Origin: Sambucus nigra
Taxonomy: Eukaryota > Streptophyta > Magnoliopsida > Dipsacales > Adoxaceae
Assembly (NCBI GenBank): GCA_949130495.1
Contig: OX422223.1
Coordinates: 72,786,751-72,850,750, forward strand
DNA length: 64,000 bases
Direction: 5' to 3'
Each line of letters starts with the position of its first letter. Position 1 is the stretch's first letter. This document shows positions 56,653 through 64,000 of the stretch, in pieces. A program made the position numbers and the translations under genes. The notes beneath the pieces were generated by a model. The model made no database searches, was not told where the DNA came from, and was given only the letters and a program-made list of their open reading frames with translations.

Positions 56653-58166
56653 AAACGGTGTTTTAATGTGAGAAAATGTGATGAGGATTCCCCATTTGGA
56701 ATTTACAAGTAAACCCTCTATTTCTTACTTTTGGGTCTTTTTTAGAAAAATAATACTAATAATAAAGGTTTGGAAATTACGGTATATGACGTAATGAAAT
56801 AAAGCACTAAACAGAAAATAAAGTGGCAAATGCTAAAATCAGACAATTTAAGACAAGAATAGAGAATTGGACCTCTTTATGAAGATTTGAAGTGGATCTT
56901 GATTATATATGTGTTGATCTCATGCCGAGGCAATGGTGGTATGATGATTTGGGTGAGAATTTACTAAAAGGAGTATGAAAAGGATGGAGAGAATGTGTGA
57001 AATGGGAATTTTAAGAGGGGAACCGCTTTGAATTCGAGAGAATATTTTCTGAATTGCTGAGAAGGATGTTTAAAGGTTCCAATGTATCTTTAAAAATGAG
57101 ATCATGGCCTCTATTTATAGGTTAAAAAGGGGGCCGGTCGTCTGGGTCTTAGACGAGCCTATCGGCATAGAACCTCGGGCACAATATCGATAGGTAGGGT
57201 CCCTGGGGTGCCATTCAACAGTCTGAGGCAAGTTTTTCAAAACAAATGGTCGTAAAATGCGATTCGTGAGTCCGAATCACGTACGGGGTGGATATTTGGA
57301 AAGTTTATTTAGAGACTTCTCAGAATCCACTGAGCTTCTCCCTAGTTTGGGAGTTGACCAAAGTCAAACAGGGTCCAAAAACTCCCATTTGTCACTGGAC
57401 AAAAAAATCTTAGAGAAAAATGGATCGTTCGTCCGAACCATAAGGCCAATTCATGCATGGGATGAACCATTGGAAAGGGTATTCAGAGCCTTTTGAGATT
57501 TTATTTAGTTCGTTCAATTCGGAGAGTTGACCAATGTCAAACGGGGCTTGGAAGCGCCTGGTGACCCTTTAAAGTAAAATGGGTCATTCATTTGTACCAT
57601 AAGGCTAGTTGGCGCACGAGGCGAATCATTGGAAAAGGGTATTTAGATCCATTATAAGATTCATTCTTCTTCATTCAAGATGAAGAATTGATCGGAGTCA
57701 AATGGGGTCCGGGATCCCCCAGTGGCCTCGAGATCATTTTTAGAGAAAAGCGGATTGTTCATGTGAACCATATGGATGATTTGCGCACGGGGTGAATCGT
57801 TAGAAAGGGGATCCAAAGCCCCTCTACATTGAGTATTTGCTCAGGCAAGAAAGTTGACCGGTGTTAAATGGGGCATGTGAGCACTTTATATGCTCTAGAT
57901 CATTTTTCAAAAGTAAAATGGATTATTGATCCGATATGTAAGGCCAATTTGTGCAGGGGTGGATTACTAGAAAGAGGATTCAAAGACCTTCAAAGATTCA
58001 TTGAGTTTTTGCTAAGGCAAGAAAGTTAATCGGAGTTAAACAGGGCCTAGGAGAACCCACAAGCCTCTATATAAGTACTCGGAGTATGACTTAGGGTTTG
58101 TGGTGAACGAGTGAGTGTTAGGGACCTAAGGAGGTTCTTAGGGGGTCCTAGGATGGGGTTTCTACA
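56140..58166 (-). repeat. Right (5') LTR of E2, truncated
   Basis: The left edge begins inside the LTR, at the position equal to about 22670 of the left copy, and the terminal CA is at 58166 followed by ATCTC. It retains the AATGGCAAGGTGTTAGGCACC block (56174-56194), a (TG)n run, the TATA box on minus (57111-57121) and about five subrepeats (57240-58060). About 230 bp at the PBS end are deleted together with the 5' part of gag. Confidence 0.85.
56619..56649. repeat. (TG)n microsatellite in the right E2 LTR
   Basis: About 15 TG units; the left LTR has a shorter run at 23151-23164. Confidence 0.95.
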
Positions 58167-58171
58167 ATCTC
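58167..58171. repeat. Target-site duplication ATCTC, right copy (E2)
   Basis: Matches 22435-22439; the chromovirus leader resumes here. Confidence 0.85.
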
Positions 58172-58209
58172 TATTTGTAATTTATCCATCAACATATTAT
58201 GTATATAGG

Positions 58210-59230
58210 ATGGCTAACACTCGTGCAAATACTAGTGGGACTCAACAAGAACAACCAATTCCATAGGTGCCTAATCCACCTACAACCAATGAAGGGATTC
58301 TTCATTGCTTACAGAAATCCACTATATTATCCTAGAGACAAAAAAACATAGCTCACTCACAACTAGTTAATAATGAGGTTACAGAAAAAACTTGGAGGAT
58401 GAGCTCCCTTGAGGAATTCCTAAGGCAAAAAACCGCTAGCATTTCTTGGGAAGCCTGGTATGGTTGAAGCAGAGAGGTGGATCCGTCAAACACTCAGAGT
58501 GCTTAATGACGTAGATATGTCCAAAACTCGGGTAAGATTAGCCTCATGTTTATTTTAAGGGGAATCAAATTTTTAGTGGTGGTATGTTCTACGTTCTCGA
58601 AACGTGAATGAGTTAACCTAAAAGACATTCGAAGAAATATTTTTCAACTAATACTTTTTAAAATCAATAAGGGATCAAATGACTGTGGATTTCCTATGCC
58701 TATAACAACAATAGTTAACTGCAGCCCAATATGAAGGTAAGTTCGCAAAATTATCACGATATACAGAGGAGTTTTTCAATATGGAAACTAAAAAGTGCAA
58801 TCATTTCGAATGAGGGTTATGACTAAACATTATATCCTCCATCAACCCTTTGCAGATCCGTGAATTTAACTGAATATTTAAAGTTGCCTCTCTCATATAA
58901 AATAGCCCAGCATTTGGTAACAAAACTCAAATCTCTACTCCTTTTGAAACCCCTATATCATTAGGAACTAACCAAATCAATGAGATCATCCCTACACCAA
59001 GCCCAAGGATGGTCGAGCTTTCAGTCAAATCCATCATAATAATAATACATCTTTCATGTGCTATCAAGAATGCAACCAAGTTGGACACCTTGGCCCCAAA
59101 TGCCTTTTTTACAAATGCCTCCTCCTTCTACCTCCCCTATATTTATCAAACCTCCTTTCACAAACCTAATCAATAATTGTCCACTTCAGAAAAGGCCCAG
59201 TGAGAAAAAGCAGGAGCCACTTAAAATGGC
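58210..59230 (+). pseudogene. Gag of the chromovirus E1
   Basis: The ATG at 58210 gives MANTRANTSGTQQEQPIP, like many plant chromovirus gag starts. After a frameshift near 58435 the next frame gives AFLGKPGMVEAERWIRQTLRVLND, the conserved gag core, then RVRLASCLF, WWYVLRSRNVNELT and KTFEEIFF. A CCHC zinc knuckle CYQECNQVGHLGPKC is at about 59055-59100. Several stops are present. It resumes directly from the leader interrupted by E2. Confidence 0.75.
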
Positions 59231-59259
59231 CTGAGGTCGAAATCCAAACTACCACGGTG

Positions 59260-59820
59260 TAGTAGAAGGTAATTTTCATTTTTATAACATCTCAGCACAC
59301 ATATTATTTGAATCAAGATCTATGAACTCTTTTCTTAGTCATACAATTATGACACGCCAGCAATTCCCTAGTCTGTTAGCCCATCATTTCACTATAGGAA
59401 TGCCAACTAGAAAATGGTCATCACCAGTAGCATTTTAATCATCACACTTTGACTTTTGGAACCGAAATACTAATCATAAATTTTATAGTTCTTGATCTCA
59501 CAAAATTTTATTTGATAATAGGGATGGACATTTTATCCCCTAATTTAGCTCACATTAACTTCCATGAGAAGATGGTAATATTTAAACAACCCTATCAACC
59601 TTCATTTTATTTCCAAGAAAGAAATTCCCATCGACCCTTACTTTTTCATGTATGTGAAAAGGAACCGTCGTCTCTTTCCACTATCTTAGCTAGATATAAA
59701 AATGTGTTTCTCGAATATTTACAAGTACTACCCCTGCCTCGAGAGATTGAATTTGTCATCAACCTGGTACTGCATACTTTCCATATTTTAATACCCACTT
59801 ACCGTATGGCTCCTTTAGAG
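59260..59820 (+). pseudogene. Aspartic protease of the chromovirus E1
   Basis: VVEGNFHFYNISAHILFESRSMNSFLSH corresponds to the protease start, but the catalytic D-S-G reads E-S-R. The frame 59449-59826 continues with IVLDLTKFYLIIGMDILSPNLAHINFHEKM (the flap and hydrophobic-GMD segment), and ends with the protease-RT connection LPREIEFVINLVLHTFHILIPTYRMAPLEL. It is inactive as written. Confidence 0.75.
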
Positions 59821-60470
59821 TTATAAGAACTCAGAACAAAACTCGATGACTTGTTAAATAAAGGATTTATACAGCCGAATATGTCACCTTAGGGAACCCC
59901 AGTTCTATTCATATGAAAGAAAGACGGAGCCTTTTGATTATGTATCGATTATTGGAAGTTAAACCAAGTGACCATAAAAAATAAATACCACTGGTGAGGA
60001 TAGGAGATCGATTTAACCAGTTACGAGGGTAAAAAATATTGTCAAAGATTGACTTAAGATCCGGATATCACCAACTTAACGTCAGGGAAGAAGATATCTC
60101 CAAAATTTCTTCTCGGTCACTATGGTTATTTTGAATTCTTAGTCATGTCTTTTGCCTTAAAAAATTCCCACACGACTTTCATGGATTTAATGCATAGAGT
60201 ATTCCACCCTCTCCTGAATCAATTAGTGATCATCTTCATAGATGATATATTAATTTATTCCAAGACTAGGGTAGAGCATGAGGAACATCTATACACAGTG
60301 TTAGAAACCCTTTGTAAACATCAACTCTATGCCAAACAAAGAAAATACAACTTCCTCATAAAAAGGTGAAATTCCTCAAACACATAGTCACCGAAGTAGG
60401 TATACAAGTAGATTTAACAAAAACCATCGCAATACTTGAATGGCCTTAACCTACCAGAATCATATAATCG
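59821..60470 (+). pseudogene. Reverse transcriptase of the chromovirus E1
   Basis: KLDDLLNKGFIQPNMSP and KKDGAF-LCIDYWKLNQVTIKNKY open the domain, with stops. The frame 60145-60369 carries [41 protein letters not shown], with the catalytic F-I-D-D intact, and [28 protein letters not shown] frameshift and stops elsewhere inactivate it. Confidence 0.85.
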
Positions 60471-61030
60471 CACAGTTTTTTAGGACCCGTCAGATATTAT
60501 CGACACTTCATGGAAGGATTTTCTAAGATCTCTTTTTTACTAATGAAGTTGACCAAAAAGAATATTCGATTTGTGTGGACCTCCAATTGCGAAGAAGCCT
60601 TCCGTACTTTAAAGGAAAAGTTAACTACCACCCATGTCCTTACTATTCCTTCCAGTAACATTAGTTATGACGTTTATACTGAATCTTCCCTACAGGGACT
60701 TGATTGTGTGTTAATGCAATAAGGAAAAGTGATCGAATACGGGTCACAACAGTTAAAAATTCATGAACGCAATTATCCAGTGCACGACTTGGAATTAATA
60801 GTAATAGTCTTTTCCCTAAATATTTTGATATGTTATCAATACGGAGAAGAAATTTAGGTATTCTTTGATCATAAAAGCATTAAATACATCTTCACTCAGA
60901 AAGAACTGAACCTTCACCAGAGACGATGGATAGAATTTTTAAAGGATTTCAAATTTAATTTACTCTACCATCCTGGTAAAGGTAACGTAGTTTTCGATGA
61001 CCTAAGACGAAAATCCCAGGGAACCTCCAC
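60471..61030 (+). pseudogene. RNase H of the chromovirus E1
   Basis: SKISFLLMKLTKKNIRFVWTSNCEEAFRTLKEKL (from 60510) begins the domain. VYTESSLQGLDCVLMQ replaces the usual TDASxxGxGCVLMQ, so the catalytic TDA reads TES. Then [25 protein letters not shown] and RRWIEFLKDFKFNLLYHPGKGN are typical. Two or more stops are present. Confidence 0.75.
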
Positions 61031-61279
61031 AGTATTTTTGTATTCTTAGATACCATAGGAGAATATGATCTATAGAGGGAATCCTTCAAAAGTTAAATTA
61101 TTTTACAAAACATCATAGCTCGCCCTACCCTACATAAGCAAATCATTGAACTCCAAGACGGAGGTGAATTTTTGAAAACCCATAAGCAAAAACTATAGAG
61201 GAACCTCCTCGAAAAGGATTGGACCTTGGACCCCAAAAGAGGGTTAAAATTTAAGAATCAAGTGTGTGTTTCCCTCGTA

Positions 61280-61420
61280 TCTTCATTACGAGAATAAATC
61301 CTATAAGAATACCACCATTCCAAATTTCTGAGTCACCCCAAAAGCAGCAAATTGTATCAAAGTCTCAAGAAACATTATTAGTGGCTAGGTATGAAGAAAG
61401 ATATTATCCATGTAGAGTGG
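61280..61420 (+). pseudogene. Integrase N-terminus of the chromovirus E1, truncated
   Basis: The zinc-binding region reads EYHHSKFLSHPKSSKLYQSLKKHY and WLGMKKDII, then the sequence ends at AGTGG (61416-61420), where the copia-like LTR begins. The catalytic core and chromodomain are not in the window. Confidence 0.7.
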
Positions 61421-62420
61421 TGAAACACTCGGCAGGGTGATTTCAACTACAAGTTTACGCAAGTCCAATTAAATTAATATTCCAGTTTTATTGATATAAC
61501 TTATTATCTCACACACAAAAATTGCAAATAATTATGCTTAAACGACTATTCAATTCATTTCATCTTGTTTAATCCTAAACATACATCTATGATGATAAAA
61601 CAGAGAAATCAAACCACTCAAATCCGACATGATCAATTCCAGGAAAAAAAACCATTTGGGTATAACCTTTTATTTCACTATAAACTGTAAATCGTAACTT
61701 ACACGGATTATAATGAAATCTGCAATGGATTAACGGGTAGAAAACCCACAAGAACGCGTAGTTCTGAATCAGCAAGGAGAACCCTCGAGTCGTCCCAATG
61801 ACTGCAGTCATAGTCATCAGCCCAATACATCCCTCAAGTGGAACCTAGTTAGCCATGGAGTGCCTCTCTACAAATTGTATGCAAATAGATACAAAACTAT
61901 CTAAGGCTCTAAACTAATTCACAAGAACAATATTCAAGGATGCTTTGTTGTGAATTAAAAGGGTGTTTTGACACACAAAACTTGAAGAACTTTTTTCTAG
62001 AATTTGGCAGTGCGTTTTCGTCAAAAGTCTTGAGAAAAAGTGATCCACGACCAGGTATTTATAAGAATAAAAAATTCTTAAGGTGGCGGGGTCGTTCGAA
62101 CGACATTGCATCTCGTTCGAACGAAGCAGCAATTTTGCTTGAACGAGTTGCTCCAAACAAAAAATTATTTTCAAAACTCCGCCTATAGGTCTTAGAAAAA
62201 TTTATTTCTGAAAAGTCAAAACCTTTTTCGTATTTTTGATAAAAAAAATAAACATCCCAAATATAATTGTATGAATTAATTGAAACTCTAAATCGTTTAA
62301 TACCTTTTGGGATGCCGGGAAGTCTTCAAACTTGGAGATGATTGCGTTTGGTTTATCTTAACATTACATGATAACTTGTAATTATATACACCAAACTAGC
62401 CTAATGTTATGCTATGAACA
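61421..62420 (-). repeat. 3' LTR of the copia-like element
   Basis: TGAAACACTC at 61421 and GAACA at 62420, about 1.0 kb. AGTGG (61416-61420) is the left duplication; the right one is outside. It shares its start, AT-rich blocks and a TTCGAACGA cluster (62093-62150) with the solo LTR at 42988-44064. The right limit is the last TG/CA-compatible site before the purine tract and could be off by up to 25 bp. Confidence 0.6.
62093..62150. repeat. Cluster of TTCGAACGA-type palindromes in the copia-like LTR
   Basis: GTCGTTCGAACGAC (a perfect 14-bp palindrome, about 62091-62104), CTCGTTCGAACGAA (about 62112-62125) and CTTGAACGAG (about 62138-62147). Confidence 0.8.
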
Positions 62421-62441
62421 ATCCTGGAAAATTGTTCTTCT

Positions 62442-62458
62442 AAATCTCCCCTTTTGGC
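62442..62458 (-). other. Polypurine tract of the copia-like element
   Basis: On the minus strand GCCAAAAGGGGAGATTT precedes the LTR by about 20 bp. It shows that the element is read leftward. Confidence 0.6.
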
Positions 62459-64000
62459 TATGATGCTACAAAACAAACAAAATGTCCGGACACAAAATTA
62501 AAATCAAAATCTCCTAGTATAAATACAAAGATACTAATACCCTTCCCAACCCTAGAAAAATGGAATATCATAAGTTTCTTCGTCTTTAAAAACTTTATCT
62601 TCCCTTTTCCAAACTTGTTTTCATCCGTATGTTTGAGCATTCTGTAATTAGGTATTTGCACACACAAGACAACAACCATATACCTTCGTGACGCATCGAG
62701 TTTGATACGAGATAAACATAAATCAAAATATCAACGAGATAAATATTAATTAGATAGACATAAATCATATCAGATCAAATCAAGTCCTCCCCATAATACA
62801 AACTCTAAAATCCCCCATAAATCAAACTATTTTAAAACTCCATTTTAATTTTCTCTCCCCCTTTGTTTTAATCAAAATGGACAAGGCGACAAAGAAGTAA
62901 AACAATAAGCATTAAGTGCAAGGCATCACAACTACAAACCATACCAACTATTTTTTATATTTTCAATTTTCAAAAAAAAACTTACAAAATATCATACGAT
63001 ACCGTATATAATATATGAAAAATATACCAAACCAAATTCGACACACATATATAGGTATAAACAACCACAACACATGACATAAAATACATAAGCGAACACA
63101 CTAGCATAGTATCGATGTGTCCAAGCGTGTGGAATGAAATGAATGGGTGTGAACTAAACACAAGTGAGTTATAACCCAAACACTCAAATATGTTCAAGAA
63201 GTTCTAATTGACCGCAAAATTTTATCAAACTAAGATTTAGCCTCAAGTGACAAATAAATTTGAACTTAATGAACAAAACAAGCCCAATGCACACAAGCCT
63301 AGAATTTTAATGATTCTACAAATCAATAGCGTCATGAAAAAATCTTAACAAGGATACATTGTCATTGTGCAAACCCGTTGATGTTTCCATCTAAACACCC
63401 TCAAAATAATACTTTTCTTTTATTTTGAATGAATATATCAAACTAAACAAATTGGCCCATTTTTAGCATATTATTCTTTTTATTGCCATAATTTTTTCTC
63501 GGGCCCTTTTAAACAATGGCTTTCACAACGAGTCAATTTTACACTCTCGCAGCGCTTTTTCGTGCACACTCATCATAATTCAATACGAAATTAATCCTCA
63601 TGGGAAACAGTTCTTACATGCACAAATCCTCCATAGTCAAATAAACATGCAAATGACAAGAATGATAGGAGAACATCTCACCATGCTTAAATATACATCA
63701 TGAAGTCAAAATCCAATAAGCTCCTTCATGTGTGTGTGTGGGCATCAACAAAGTCTAATCCATTCAGAAAATCAATGTCGAAACAACTCCATAAGCATGG
63801 TTAAGATCAATTCAAGCATTTAAAGTCATAACCAAATATCCTAGCCACATGGAAATTGCGTAGTGAATTGGATAAAAACATACCAATATGCCACACTAAG
63901 TGTGTAAAACTAATACACAAGAAGCGATAATCTTTTTGACTTTTCAAAATATTTTTTAAAAAAATAAAATATTTTTTGTATTTTTAAAAAAACATATAAA

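Larger units (their letters stand above)
22440..58166 (-). mobile_element. Tat-like Ty3/gypsy element E2 (minus polarity)
   Basis: Both LTR ends and the 5-bp duplication ATCTC are present. Without the nested E3 (19.6 kb plus 5 bp of duplication) it is about 16.1 kb. Gag-pol runs leftward: gag remnant 56138-55414, protease, RT to 52474, then RNase H and integrase at 32855-30975. Between pol and the left LTR it carries two + strand genes, PMD (26314) and a second gene (29125). The first ~230 bp of the right LTR (the end next to the PBS), the PBS, leader and most of gag are deleted at about 56140, so the element is defective. Confidence 0.85.
20055..61420 (+). mobile_element. Chromovirus-type Ty3/gypsy element (E1), interrupted
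   Basis: The parts are: 5' LTR 20055-21608, PBS 21609, leader to 22434, then the 35.7-kb E2 insertion, then leader, gag and pol from 58172 to 61420. Continuity across E2 is shown by the ATCTC duplication on both sides. Pol order and sequence ([14 protein letters not shown] gag, RNase H with YHPGKGN) fit a Tekay-like chromovirus. The integrase is cut at 61420 by a copia-like element, so the chromodomain and 3' LTR are beyond the window or lost. The many stops show that it is the oldest layer of this nest. Confidence 0.75.
61421..64000 (-). mobile_element. Copia-like element, 3' end (minus polarity), runs past the window
   Basis: The LTR 61421-62420 is followed to the right by a polypurine tract in minus sense, so the internal region lies at 62421-64000 and beyond. 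The internal part is AT-rich, has a second purine run on minus (AAAGGGGGAG at 62855-62864) and no recognisable domain. Assignment to Ty1/copia rests on the purine-tract style (CCAAAAGGGGAGATT) and LTR length, so it is tentative. Confidence 0.55.

Noticed and set aside
62982..63197. Env-like ORF in the copia-like element
   Set aside because: The 71-codon frame is short and of biased composition, with no signal peptide plus membrane arrangement that I would trust.

Overview
The window is plant nuclear DNA made almost entirely of nested LTR retrotransposons. No ordinary host gene, rRNA or tRNA gene was recognised. The evidence is Ty3/gypsy polyproteins of the Tat (Ogre-like) and chromovirus types, a plant mobile domain (PMD) gene, plant-style introns, a Tat-type primer-binding site and 5-bp target-site duplications (TSDs). 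It looks like angiosperm intergenic or pericentromeric heterochromatin; I cannot name the species.

Layout. 1-4274 is the 3' end of a Tat-like element (E0, + strand): a 46-50 bp minisatellite, a polypurine tract and a 2.98-kb LTR with a duplicated promoter. 4275-8160 is degraded sequence with a minus-strand gag fragment. 8160-18060 is a very decayed + strand Tat-type gag-pol followed by an unrecognised minus-strand gene with introns. 18061-20054 is AT-rich and unassigned. 20055-61420 is a chromovirus (E1, +). A Tat element (E2, 22440-58166, minus polarity) sits in its leader with TSD ATCTC. A second, better preserved Tat element (E3, 32861-52468, minus polarity) sits in the E2 pol gene with TSD ACTAG. 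A 1,077-bp solo LTR (42988-44064, TSD GGGTC) sits in the E3 pol gene. At 61421 a copia-like element (minus polarity, running past the window end) cuts the chromovirus integrase.

How the Tat elements are organised. Read on the + strand, E2 and E3 share one plan: LTR, polypurine tract, 23/46-bp minisatellite, a PMD gene with introns on +, a second + strand gene of unknown function (possibly DUF7745-like), then pol and gag on minus, the primer-binding site and the other LTR. Each therefore carries two genes antisense to gag-pol. Each antisense gene has its own TATA promoter, and those promoters and the LTR promoter share copies of a TGCCGATCGGCA-like palindrome. A hairpin plus ACGT-core module occurs in the LTR and again where pol and the antisense genes converge. 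The LTRs also contain about 160-bp subrepeats with paired inverted TTGAC/GTCAA cores. This three-promoter convergent architecture is the most interesting system in the window.

All coding regions seen carry stops, frameshifts or substitutions in at least part of their length. E3 is the best preserved; its RT and integrase still show their catalytic residues. Boundaries supported by a matching TSD are firm. Other boundaries, domain limits and introns were judged by eye.
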